Translations under genes and position numbers: made by a program
Notes under the pieces: generated by a model
Seen by the model: only the letters and a program-made list of their open reading frames with translations
What the model was told of the DNA's origin: nothing
Database searches by the model: none
Assembly: GCA_017934745.1 (NCBI GenBank)
Contig: JAGBIY010000051.1
Location: 62,001 to 126,000 of the forward strand
Source: Treponema sp.
Lineage (GTDB): Bacteria; Spirochaetota; Spirochaetia; Treponematales; Treponemataceae
Reading direction: 5' to 3'
Length of the DNA: 64,000 bases
Part shown: positions 52,028-60,557 of the stretch, one piece after another
Numbering within the stretch: the first letter of the stretch is position 1
How the letters are laid out: each line of letters opens with the position of its first letter

Positions 52028-53758
52028 CTACTTCTTCAATTTGCACAAGTCGATGTCCACGGCGAACGCAATCTCCATTCCCTGCCGGCTCTCGCCCGAT
52101 ACGTTGCCGTTGTTGAACGTGAAGACGAACGCCGGCTGCAAAGTGAACTTGAGCCAGTCGTTGGCGTGGTAGACGCCCCGGACGGCGAAGCGGTTCACGT
52201 ACTCGACAGTGCCCGACGGAGACGACTTGTCGCGGTTGCTCTCCCAGTCCTCCTGGCTGTCCTTGTCGGGATAGGCCCACCACGAGGTGTCCTCTGGGGC
52301 GTCGGTGTCGAATTCGGTCTTCTGTCCGCCCCACCTCACGTCGCCGTTCTCGTCGTAGTACTTGAAAACGTTCGTGCCGGACTGCTCCCCCCTCGCCATG
52401 AAGAGATATGTGAAGTTGACCGACCACTTCCCCGGAACCTCGTAGCCCGCCTGCAGCTCTCCCGAAATAGTGTCAGGGCCGAACGGAGAGCCAATCCACT
52501 CGTAGAAGATGGCCTTGTCGCCCATGTTCTCGCTGTAAGTCCTCACCATCGACCAGTTCGGGCTTTCCTTTATGTAGAGGTACGGGTCGGCCCAGTAGCC
52601 CTCGATTCCGAAGCGGAAGCGGCCGCCTTTGTACGGAACGTAGTACTCCGTTCCAAGCTGCGCGCCGAGTCCGTTCGGGGTCGGAGTGTCCGGGTAGTTC
52701 GACCTCTCGTAGGCCGTCTGGAACTGCGTCATCGCGAAGAGGCCGTAGACGCGGAGATTGTCCACAGGGGCGAACTGCGCCTTCACGCCCATGTAGTCGC
52801 AGGTGTGGCTCTCAGGGTCGTCCTCGTCAGGCTCGTAGTCCCTCCATGCCGCCCAGCCGTGCAGAATCGTCCACGGGTTCAGGTAGCGTAGTTCAAGCGG
52901 CGCGTAGACCAGAAGCCCCTCGAACACGGTGAGCTGGAATTTCTTGAAGAACCTCGCGTCAATCTGGTGCGCGTAGACGTACTTGTCCACGTTGAACTGA
53001 GAGACGGTGCCAGTGTACTTGAAGACGGGACAGTAGAATTCGAGCTGGCCGTAGGAGACGCCCGTGAGGTATTCCGACCAGATGACGCTCCCCATCATGG
53101 TGTCGCCGATGTTCCTCGAGCCTTTCCCCAGCTGGAAGGCGAAACCGGTCTTCTCCGAGAGAATCATGCCGGTGCTCAAATACGCCGTGTCCGGGAAGTT
53201 GATGTCGAAGTCGTCGGGATTGTAGAGGATGTTGGTGTAGTTGTCGTCGTGCAATGACGCGCCCTTGTTCTGGGAAAGAATCGTGTCCATGCTCATCGTA
53301 ACGTAGTCGCCCACTGTTATCTTGAACGGAACTCCGAGCATCGGCTTCCTCTCGTACCTGTCCCACACCCAGTCCAAATCGTCCTCGCTCTTGTAGAATC
53401 CCTCCAGGCTCACGGAAGGCTCGATTCCAATCGACAAGATGTCGTACCCGAACGAGAGGTTCGACTCGGAAAGGTAGGCCTCTATTCTCTCAAGCTGCCT
53501 CTTTCCAGACTCGCTGAGCTTCTCTTCATCGATTTCGCTCATGTAGAGTTTTAGCTGCTGAATCGAAATCGGAGTGGAGTCGGCGAAGTTCACAAGCCCG
53601 CATTCGAGCGAGACTTCCTTGAACGCGTCGTAGACCCAGTGGCCGCTCTCTATAAGCTCCTGCGCCCCCCGTGGAGACGCGTAGGAAGCGAACTGGCAGA
53701 ACGCCCAGAAAAAAAGCGGCGCGAAAAAAGACGCGCCCGTGCGCAACACATTTCTCAT
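52028..53758 (-). CDS. Outer-membrane beta-barrel protein, second of a pair
   Basis: 576 residues from the ATG at 53758 (AGGGGA upstream); a TTG 18 nt earlier covers that site. A signal peptide (MRNVLRTGASFFAPLFFWAFCQ, then Ala/Ser) is followed by a helical part with NFADSTPISIQQLKLYMSEIDEEKL and then about 450 residues of alternating strands rich in Tyr, Trp and Gly. The layout matches the neighbouring barrel protein, so they may be distant paralogues, but the end (DLCKLKK) is not aromatic. Its promoter must lie in or near the palindromic element upstream. Confidence 0.65.
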   Translation of the reverse strand: MRNVLRTGASFFAPLFFWAFCQFASYASPRGAQELIESGHWVYDAFKEVSLECGLVNFADSTPISIQQLKLYMSEIDEEKLSESGKRQLERIEAYLSESNLSFGYDILSIGIEPSVSLEGFYKSEDDLDWVWDRYERKPMLGVPFKITVGDYVTMSMDTILSQNKGASLHDDNYTNILYNPDDFDINFPDTAYLSTGMILSEKTGFAFQLGKGSRNIGDTMMGSVIWSEYLTGVSYGQLEFYCPVFKYTGTVSQFNVDKYVYAHQIDARFFKKFQLTVFEGLLVYAPLELRYLNPWTILHGWAAWRDYEPDEDDPESHTCDYMGVKAQFAPVDNLRVYGLFAMTQFQTAYERSNYPDTPTPNGLGAQLGTEYYVPYKGGRFRFGIEGYWADPYLYIKESPNWSMVRTYSENMGDKAIFYEWIGSPFGPDTISGELQAGYEVPGKWSVNFTYLFMARGEQSGTNVFKYYDENGDVRWGGQKTEFDTDAPEDTSWWAYPDKDSQEDWESNRDKSSPSGTVEYVNRFAVRGVYHANDWLKFTLQPAFVFTFNNGNVSGESRQGMEIAFAVDIDLCKLKK

Positions 53759-53799
53759 AAAAAATCCCCTGTCCAAAAATTCAAATTATTAGGTCGAAT

Positions 53800-53950
53800 G
53801 TCGAGTTTATGCATATCGTAGTCGCAGAAACAAGCTCCCAGCGGGAACCCGCCAACAAAAACGGCAGTACCGCTCCGCGGTGGCTGAGTGTTTTTGTTGA
53901 CGGAACCCCGCTTCCGCTTGTTTCTGCCATTGCACTTGTAAAAACTCGAC
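53800..53950. repeat. 151-bp imperfect palindrome with nested inverted repeats
   Basis: The ends are GTCGAGTTT and AAACTCGAC. Inside lie GCAGAAACAAGC / GCTTGTTTCTGC (12 bp, perfect; 53824-53835 and 53916-53927) and CAACAAAAAC / GTTTTTGTTG (53853-53862 and 53890-53899), with GC-rich pairings near the centre. It fills almost the entire gap between the GT4 gene and the barrel protein gene. As RNA it would form one long hairpin. It could be a MITE-like element or a structured regulatory RNA. Confidence 0.75.
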
Positions 53951-53961
53951 TTTCGCCGCAA

Positions 53962-55293
53962 TTATTTTTCATCGCCCTCGAAACCGTCCCGGATTTCAAA
54001 GTCCGACTCGTCTATCCCGACTTCCATGCGGAATTCCGAGTCGAATTCGTCCCAGAGCTTCTCGGACTCGGAATCGTAGAAGCCCTCCACAATCTTCACG
54101 GCCTTCTCGTAGCACTTGACCAGCGTCGGGGTGAGGTTCGAAATCTTCCATTTCGCCCCCCACGCCAACGCCTCCTTCGACTTCTGCTTCCGTAAATTCT
54201 GGTTCGACATCAGCTCCACCACACGCCCGGAAAATTCCTCAAGGTCGTCGGCCACCATGAAGCCGCCGTGGTCTCCGTCCATCACGTCCACCGTCCCCAT
54301 CTCGCCAATCGCCACGACAGGAAGACCTGAGAGCATCGCCTCCACGGTCACAAGCCCCTGCGTCTCGGTCTTGCTCGGGAAGACGAAGACGCTCGCCATG
54401 CGGTAGAAGTACACGAGGTCGTCGCTCCCGATGTAGCCCGCGAACGCAACGGAATCCGAAAGCCCCCGGCTCTCGGCCTCCTCCTCAAGCTCCTCAAGGT
54501 ACGGCCCTCCGCCCACGAAAAGCAGCGCGGTCTTGGGGAACCTCTCCCTCACGCGGGAGAGCACGTCGAAAAGGAACGGAAGGTTCTTCTCCTTCACTAT
54601 GCGCCCCACAAAAAGCAGAATCTTCTTTCCCTTGAGCTGCGGGAAAGTCTTGTTGAGTCTTGACGAAATCTGGAAAGAGCGCGCGAAAGAGTACTGGAAC
54701 TGCTCGTCCGGGATTCCCGTGGGAAGGATGTCCACGCTCTTGTCAATGCCGTAGTCCCTCACGACGGAAGCGATTCTCTCGGTGGGCGCGATTATGACGT
54801 TCGCCCGCTTCAGGTAGAATTTCACCACGCTGCGCCCGATTTTCCTCAGTGTGAAGTCGGGGAGGAAGTTGACATAGTTCGCCAGGTAGTCCTCCCACAT
54901 CGTGTGGAACGTGAAGACGAACGGAACATGGCGGTGCCTCGCGTACATCGCCCCGAAATAGCCGACAGTCCACTCGGAGTTGATGTGTATCACGTCCGGG
55001 CGGAAACGGTCCATGGTCTTTTTAATGAGCAGCCACTTGTCGATTCGAATCATCCTGTCCTCTTTGGAGAAAAGCGTCTTGGAGGAAGGAATCCTGATGA
55101 TTTTGAACGGAGACATCCTGTCGTTGCTCTTCTCGTCGAAAGAAGACGTCCTCTGCTGCTCCTCGGAATATTCGAGGCACACCACGGCGACCTCGTGGCC
55201 GAGCTTGGTCAGCTCGCCTGCGTAGGAGCGGACAGAAACCGCCACGCCGTTGATGCGCGGAAAGTATGCGTCCGTGAACATTGCGATTTTCAT
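53962..55293 (-). CDS. Glycosyltransferase family 4 (diacylglycerol glucosyltransferase-like)
   Basis: 443 residues. The start MKIAMFTDAYFPRINGVAVSVRS is the typical beginning of GT4 enzymes that glycosylate diacylglycerol or phosphatidylinositol. The C-terminal half holds LFVGRIVKEKNLPFL, LFVGGGPYLEELEEEAE and VFVFPSKTETQGLVTVEAMLSGLPVVA, the retaining EX7E-type site. It probably makes a membrane glycolipid, a major component of treponemal membranes. The last 40 residues are acidic and not conserved in the family. No ribosome-binding site is seen near the ATG, and the mRNA leader would be short. Confidence 0.85.
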   Translation of the reverse strand: MKIAMFTDAYFPRINGVAVSVRSYAGELTKLGHEVAVVCLEYSEEQQRTSSFDEKSNDRMSPFKIIRIPSSKTLFSKEDRMIRIDKWLLIKKTMDRFRPDVIHINSEWTVGYFGAMYARHRHVPFVFTFHTMWEDYLANYVNFLPDFTLRKIGRSVVKFYLKRANVIIAPTERIASVVRDYGIDKSVDILPTGIPDEQFQYSFARSFQISSRLNKTFPQLKGKKILLFVGRIVKEKNLPFLFDVLSRVRERFPKTALLFVGGGPYLEELEEEAESRGLSDSVAFAGYIGSDDLVYFYRMASVFVFPSKTETQGLVTVEAMLSGLPVVAIGEMGTVDVMDGDHGGFMVADDLEEFSGRVVELMSNQNLRKQKSKEALAWGAKWKISNLTPTLVKCYEKAVKIVEGFYDSESEKLWDEFDSEFRMEVGIDESDFEIRDGFEGDEK

Positions 55294-55379
55294 ACGTTTT
55301 TAAAAGATAACTTTTCATCGAAAAACAATAAACCACTACAAGGTAAACAATTCAACAAAATTGCACTAAAATCGAACAA

Positions 55380-56168
55380 ATGACAAGAAACGACAAACTG
55401 AAGATATACGATTTGCTAAAAAAATCTTCCGATTGCATATACGGCTTCTCATCCCCCACATTCCCGAAGGAGACTCCGAACCTCATAGACGACATGGAGA
55501 CGAAGGCGGAAGCCTCCCTCGCCGACAGCCTGCTCGAAGAGATATCGTCATCCGGGAAAGGCGGACAAGCGGGAGCGGATTTTGACGGGAAAAGAGAAAA
55601 GCTCGACCGTCTGGCGAAGAAAATCGCCGCCTGCAAAAGGTGCCGCCTGTGCGAGGGCAGGACGAACACCGTCCCCGGCATGGGCGTTGAGAACCCGTTC
55701 GTGCTCGTCGTGGGAGAAGGACCTGGCGAGCAGGAGGACTTGAGCGGACTTCCGTTCGTGGGCCCCGCAGGGCAGCTTCTGGACAAGATGCTCGCGGCGA
55801 TATCACTTTCGAGGACGACGAACTGCTACATCGCGAACATCGTAAAGTGCCGCCCCCCGAAGAACAGAATCCCGCTCCCGGAAGAGGCAGACGCCTGCAT
55901 TTCCTTCCTCCAAGCGCAGATAGCAGTGCTCAAGCCCAAGGCCATCCTCGCGGCCGGAAGCACCGCCGTGAAGAATCTGCTCAGGACATCGAACGGAGTG
56001 ATAAAACTGCACGGCCAAATCCTAGACTTCAACGGAATCCCGCTCATGGCCACATACCACCCCAGCGCGCTCCTGCACGACCCGAGGAACAAGAGGACCG
56101 CATGGGAGGACCTGAAGATTTTCCGAGAGAAACTCCGGCAGCTCAATCCCGAATACGAAAAGCAATAG
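55380..56168 (+). CDS. Uracil-DNA glycosylase, family 4 (iron-sulphur)
   Basis: 262 residues. The first 80 are a non-conserved extension. The catalytic part has CKRCRLC and later cysteines (NIVKCRPP, near DAC) for the 4Fe-4S cluster, the active-site block VVGEGPGEQEDLSGLPFVGPAG, and YHPSALLHDP. It removes uracil from DNA. TAAAAT lies seven nt upstream of the ATG and no Shine-Dalgarno sequence is present, so the mRNA is probably leaderless. priA follows 29 nt downstream on the same strand. Confidence 0.92.
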   Translation: MTRNDKLKIYDLLKKSSDCIYGFSSPTFPKETPNLIDDMETKAEASLADSLLEEISSSGKGGQAGADFDGKREKLDRLAKKIAACKRCRLCEGRTNTVPGMGVENPFVLVVGEGPGEQEDLSGLPFVGPAGQLLDKMLAAISLSRTTNCYIANIVKCRPPKNRIPLPEEADACISFLQAQIAVLKPKAILAAGSTAVKNLLRTSNGVIKLHGQILDFNGIPLMATYHPSALLHDPRNKRTAWEDLKIFREKLRQLNPEYEKQ

Positions 56169-56197
56169 AACTGTTTTTTAAGGAAGAGAAGAACGAA

Positions 56198-58240
56198 ATG
56201 GCAAAATATTTGGAAATAGTGCTGAACAAGCCGATGCTCCAGTCCTTCACATACCAAAACCTCCCGGACTTGGAGGGGGAAAGCCTCGTCGGAAAGCGCG
56301 TCGACATGAGATTCGGGAACTCGAGCGCGAAGGGCTTCGTCATAGGGGAATTCGACGAACTTCCGAAGGACCTCGGATTCGACCCGGCAAAGATACGCCC
56401 CATAAAGAAGGTCATAGACAAGGAGAGGACTTTCACGGAAGAGACAATCGAGATGGCGAACTGGGTGTCGAATTTCTACATCTGTTCGGTGGGAGAAGCC
56501 ATATCGATGATGATTCCGGGCGGCAAGAGGGAGACGGAAATCAGCGGGATGGGCTTCTCGGACACCGACAACACGGATTTCCAAAAGAAGGAACTTTCCG
56601 AGGAACAGCGGCGGGCGGTAGACGAGATAATCGCTGAATCGGAGAAAGAAGACGGAAAACTCCTCCACTACCTCTACGGCCCCACGGGAACAGGAAAGAC
56701 GGAAGTTTTCCTGCAGGCGGCCGACGAAATCCTCGCGAAGGGCAAGGGAGTCATCTACCTCGTCCCTGAAATATCGCTCACAAAGCAGGTCGTGGACGCG
56801 GTGCAAGAGAGATTCGGAGACACCGTGGCCGTCCTCCACTCCGCCCTAACCCCAAGCCAGAAGCTCAAGGAATGGAACAGGATTCTCTCGAAAGAGGCGC
56901 GCGTAGTGGTGGGGGCAAGAAGCGCAGTGTTCGCCCCGGTGCCCGACCTTGGACTCATCATAATAGACGAGGAGCACGACGGCTCTTACAAGTCGGGCTC
57001 GACTCCGAGATACCACGCCAGGCAGGTAGCCATGCACAGGTGTTTCAGACACAAGATTCCGCTGTTGATGGGAAGCGCGACGCCGAGCGTGGAGGCGTGG
57101 AAGATGATGAAGGACAGGACGATAATCCCCCACACGCTCACGAAAAGGCTCGCCGGCGGCGCGATGCCGACTATAGAATGCGTGGACCTGACGAAATGCC
57201 CGGCCGATACCGGATGCATATCGCCAGAACTAAGGAAGGAAATAGACGAGGCCCTCAAGGAGAAGAGGCAAACGATTCTCTTCCTGAACAGGCGTGGCTT
57301 CTCCCACTATTTCAGGTGCAACTCGTGCGGATACGACATGAAGTGCAAGAACTGCTCCGTGTCGATGACTCTGCACAGGAAGGACAAGAGGCTCCGCTGC
57401 CACTATTGCGGCTGGTCGGTCGAGCAGCCGCAGAGCTGCCCGGAATGCGGCTCCCTCGACATCGGCTATTCGGGATTCGGGACGGAGTACATAGAGAACG
57501 AGGTGAAGGCGAAATTCCCGCTCGCCCGCGTCATCAGGCTCGACACGGACAGCGTGACGGCGAAGGAGCTGCCAGAGAAAATCGAGGCGTTCAAGAAAGG
57601 CGAGTACGACATCCTTCTTGGAACGCAGATGGTCGCCAAGGGCTTGAACTTTCCGAACCTCAAGCTCGTGGGCGTGGTTCAGGCGGACACGGGCCTGCAC
57701 ATGCCGGACTTCCGCGCCTCGGAAAGGACGTTCGCCCTCATAACGCAGGTCGCCGGGCGCGCCGGCAGGTTCTTCCCGGACGGAAAGGTTCTCGTCCAGA
57801 CCTACAATCCGTTGAACGAGCCGATAGACTACGCAGTGCACGGCGAAATCAGCAGATTCTACGATGAAGAGATTGAGGCCAGGGAGGCGACGGGCTTCCC
57901 TCCGTTCTCGCGCATGGTGCAGCTCGTGTTCCGCTCGCCGTCGGAGGAAGTGAGCGAGGTGATGGCCGACAAGGGCGGAAGCCTCCTCGGCGACATACTC
58001 GACAAAATCCGCAGGCAGAGCAAGAACCCAAAGACGGCAGAGCAATGCGACGAGACCGAAATCCTAGGCCCCTCCGAGTGCCCGATATACAAGCTGAACG
58101 ACAACTACAGGAACCAGATTCTCCTCCGCGGCCCCAACATCCAGATAATGCAGGCCATGGCGCGGGAGTTCATCTACGGCTACCGCACACCAAGCAACCT
58201 CTACATCGAATGCGACGTGGACCCGGCCTCGCTTTTGTGA
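56198..58240 (+). CDS. priA: Primosomal replication-restart helicase PriA
   Basis: 680 residues. The N-terminal DNA-binding domain begins YLEIVLNKPMLQSFTYQNLP. Helicase motifs follow: YGPTGTGKTEVF, VPEISLTKQ, DEEHDGSYKS, GSATPSVEAW. The zinc module is complete (CNSCGYDMKCKNC, CHYCG, CPECGS), and the second helicase domain has ILLGTQMVAKGLNFPN and AGRAGRF. PriA reloads the replisome at stalled forks. I place the start at 56198, where the family N-terminus begins, with AAGGA upstream; the open frame continues into the previous gene without support. Confidence 0.95.
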   Translation: MAKYLEIVLNKPMLQSFTYQNLPDLEGESLVGKRVDMRFGNSSAKGFVIGEFDELPKDLGFDPAKIRPIKKVIDKERTFTEETIEMANWVSNFYICSVGEAISMMIPGGKRETEISGMGFSDTDNTDFQKKELSEEQRRAVDEIIAESEKEDGKLLHYLYGPTGTGKTEVFLQAADEILAKGKGVIYLVPEISLTKQVVDAVQERFGDTVAVLHSALTPSQKLKEWNRILSKEARVVVGARSAVFAPVPDLGLIIIDEEHDGSYKSGSTPRYHARQVAMHRCFRHKIPLLMGSATPSVEAWKMMKDRTIIPHTLTKRLAGGAMPTIECVDLTKCPADTGCISPELRKEIDEALKEKRQTILFLNRRGFSHYFRCNSCGYDMKCKNCSVSMTLHRKDKRLRCHYCGWSVEQPQSCPECGSLDIGYSGFGTEYIENEVKAKFPLARVIRLDTDSVTAKELPEKIEAFKKGEYDILLGTQMVAKGLNFPNLKLVGVVQADTGLHMPDFRASERTFALITQVAGRAGRFFPDGKVLVQTYNPLNEPIDYAVHGEISRFYDEEIEAREATGFPPFSRMVQLVFRSPSEEVSEVMADKGGSLLGDILDKIRRQSKNPKTAEQCDETEILGPSECPIYKLNDNYRNQILLRGPNIQIMQAMAREFIYGYRTPSNLYIECDVDPASLL

Positions 58241-58251
58241 GGGGGAATAGC

Positions 58252-58779
58252 TCACCTCACCCAGTACACGTTCTCCTTTCTAGGAGCGGCTGGGGCCTTT
58301 CCGCCCTCCTCCGGGTAGCCGAGAGCGATGTGCGCGATGCCCTCGTAGTCGCCCTCTATTCCCAAATCGGAGAGGATTTTCTTTCCGAACTCGGAGTCGA
58401 ACTCCTCTTTCGCGCGGTGAATCCAGATTCCGCCGAGCCCGAGGCTCTCCGCGGCGTTCAGGAGGTTTCCAGCTACGAGCGAGCCGTCATAGACATGTGT
58501 GGCGGCGGACTTGTCGGCGACCACGACCAGCACAGCGGGCGCGCCGTAGAACGGGTCGAACCCTTCCCGTCCGAGAATCTTCGCGTTCTCCGCGCTTATC
58601 CTGTCGCGCAAATCCTTGTTGGTCACGACCAGTATCTTCACGGGCTGCATCCCCCTTCCGCTCGGCGCGAAAGTGCCTGCCCTGACGACGGCCTTCAACT
58701 CATCCTCGCTCGGCATCTTGCCCGCGACGAATTTCCTGCAGCTTCTCCTGGACTCAAGAACCTTCAATGTTTCGTTCAT
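58252..58779 (-). CDS. Nitroreductase family protein
   Basis: 175 residues. Typical NfsB/NOX-type FMN-binding features: ESRRSCRKF near the start, RAGTFAPSGRGMQP as the FMN loop, AGNLLNAAESLGLGGIWIHRAKEE, and GYPEEGGKAPAAPRKENVYWV at the C-terminus. It probably reduces quinones or nitro compounds with NAD(P)H, as a homodimer. The physiological substrate is unknown. It is convergent with priA (11 nt apart) and divergent from the ZIP transporter gene. Confidence 0.9.
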   Translation of the reverse strand: MNETLKVLESRRSCRKFVAGKMPSEDELKAVVRAGTFAPSGRGMQPVKILVVTNKDLRDRISAENAKILGREGFDPFYGAPAVLVVVADKSAATHVYDGSLVAGNLLNAAESLGLGGIWIHRAKEEFDSEFGKKILSDLGIEGDYEGIAHIALGYPEEGGKAPAAPRKENVYWVR

Positions 58780-58957
58780 ATCAAACTACTTGACTAAAAA
58801 ATACTTCGGCTTCAACCGAATGATGAATTTCAATCTACAAAACAAAATTCGGGTTGTAAAGGAAAAAAGCGTTCTCTTGAGAAAAGGCTATCATTTAGAT
58901 GGGAAAACGGTGTTGCCAGGTGTTTTTTCAGCTAGAATGAATGGACAGGAGGTGGAA

Positions 58958-59743
58958 ATGGATTCTATCGCGTTGGGGCTTTCGATTCCGTTCTTGGGGA
59001 CGACGCTCGGCTCGGCCTGCGTTTTTTTGATGAAGAAGAGGATGAACGACTCCGTACAGCGTTTGCTTTTGGGCTTCGCCGCGGGCGTGATGGTGGCGGC
59101 CAGCGTGTGGTCGCTTCTCCTTCCCGCGGCCGAGATGAACAAGGACATGGGAAAGATGGCTGTCGTCCCGATTCTCGTGGGATTCTTCCTCGGAATCGGC
59201 TTTCTGTTCCTGCTCGACAAAATCACGCCGCACCTGCACGCAATGGCGAACAAACCGGAGGGGCCTGAGTCGTCCGTGAAGAAGACCAGCAGGACGATGA
59301 TGCTTTTCCTGGCAATCACGCTTCACAACATCCCGGAAGGCATGGCCGTCGGTGTCGTTTTCGCAAGCTCCATGAGCGGAGGAAACGCAATCTCCCTCGC
59401 GGACGCGATCGCGCTTTCGGTCGGAATCGCCATACAGAATTTTCCTGAAGGAGCCGTCGTCTCCATGCCGCTGAAAAGCGAAGGCAACGGAAAACTGAAG
59501 TCGTTCATCTACGGGACACTCTCCGGAGCCGTGGAGCCTGTCGCGGCGGCAATCACAATCCTGCTCACGTCGCTGGTTCTTCCGTTTCTCCCCTACCTTC
59601 TTTCTTTCGCGGCCGGAGCCATGCTCTACGTCGTAATCGAGGAGCTTGTCCCGGAAGCGACGAGGGACGAGAAGAACGACATCTGCACAATCGGCTTCTC
59701 GGTGGGCTTCGCGCTCATGCTCGCGATGGATTCGGTGTTCTAG
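58958..59743 (+). CDS. ZIP-family metal (zinc) transporter
   Basis: 261 residues with about eight membrane helices. The metal-binding signatures lie in ITLHNIPEGMAVG and IAIQNFPEGAVV, the helix IV and V motifs of ZIP proteins, and EELVPEA in a later helix. A short His-containing loop (KITPHLHAM) is between helices III and IV. It takes up Zn2+ or a similar divalent cation. I chose the ATG at 58958, preceded by a very strong AGGAGGTG; the open frame extends 340 nt further without support. The gap 58780-58957 shows no other feature that I can identify. Confidence 0.92.
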   Translation: MDSIALGLSIPFLGTTLGSACVFLMKKRMNDSVQRLLLGFAAGVMVAASVWSLLLPAAEMNKDMGKMAVVPILVGFFLGIGFLFLLDKITPHLHAMANKPEGPESSVKKTSRTMMLFLAITLHNIPEGMAVGVVFASSMSGGNAISLADAIALSVGIAIQNFPEGAVVSMPLKSEGNGKLKSFIYGTLSGAVEPVAAAITILLTSLVLPFLPYLLSFAAGAMLYVVIEELVPEATRDEKNDICTIGFSVGFALMLAMDSVF

Positions 59744-59753
59744 GAGAGAAGCG

Positions 59754-60539
59754 TCAGACGTGCCGCCTGATTCCGTCGAAGCTCACGTTCCAAAGGAAAA
59801 GGCCGTTCGGAGGGGCTGTGGGGCCCGCCCTTTTCCTGTCGCGGCTCTCAAGCGCGCTCCTGAAAAACGAAGCGTCCTTCCCCGTCTTCTCAAAGAAAAC
59901 CAGGCTTCCTGTAAGGCTCCGCACCATTTTCCAGAGGAACGCGTTCGCGCTTATTTCGAAGACAATCCTCTCTCCGTTCGTGGAATCGGGATAGAAGACT
60001 GCGTTGTTGATGTACCTGTTCGTGGAAAGGCTCTGGTCGCCCGCGGCGGCGAACGTGGCGCAGTCAATCTCGCCCCTCAGGCACGAAGCCATCTCGTTGA
60101 GCACGCGGAGGTCGGGATAGCGGTGGAGCGGCCAGACATAGCGCATCTCGCTCGCGAGGGGGCTTTGCCCGCAGTGCAGAAAATAGCGGTAGGTCCTGCT
60201 CGTCGCCGAAAAGCGCGCGTTGAACGTCTCCGGCACTTCCCTTGAAGAGTTGATTCGTATGTCGTGAGGCAGGAACGAATTCAACGCCTGGACATAACGC
60301 TCAGGAGGAATCGAGTCTATCGGAGAGAAGAAGTTGGCGGCCTGTCCGGCTGCGTGGACCCCGGAATCCGTGCGGCCGCTTCCGTACAGGTTGACCTTCC
60401 GCTTCAAAAGCTTTGCCAGAGCGGCTTCCAATTCGCCCTGCACGGTGCGGACGGCTTTTCCCTTGTCGGCGAAATCCTGCCTCTGCCAGCCGCAGAAGTC
60501 CGTTCCGTCGTAGGAGATGTTCAGCAGTATGTTCTTCAA
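59754..60539 (-). CDS. truA: tRNA pseudouridine synthase A
   Basis: 261 residues. The catalytic Asp lies in YGSGRTDSGVHAAGQ, and the beginning (LNISYDGTDFCGWQRQ) and end (ISANAFLWKMVRSLTGSL) are typical for TruA. It makes pseudouridine at positions 38-40 of tRNA anticodon arms. It is the last gene of the folP-to-truA series, 18 nt after the DUF2225 gene. Confidence 0.95.
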   Translation of the reverse strand: MKNILLNISYDGTDFCGWQRQDFADKGKAVRTVQGELEAALAKLLKRKVNLYGSGRTDSGVHAAGQAANFFSPIDSIPPERYVQALNSFLPHDIRINSSREVPETFNARFSATSRTYRYFLHCGQSPLASEMRYVWPLHRYPDLRVLNEMASCLRGEIDCATFAAAGDQSLSTNRYINNAVFYPDSTNGERIVFEISANAFLWKMVRSLTGSLVFFEKTGKDASFFRSALESRDRKRAGPTAPPNGLFLWNVSFDGIRRHV

Positions 60540-60557
60540 TTCAAAAAATCCCCTGCA

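Noticed and set aside
55847..56197. N-terminal extension of priA by 117 codons
   Set aside because: It overlaps the 3' half of the uracil-DNA glycosylase gene in another frame and is not part of the PriA family.
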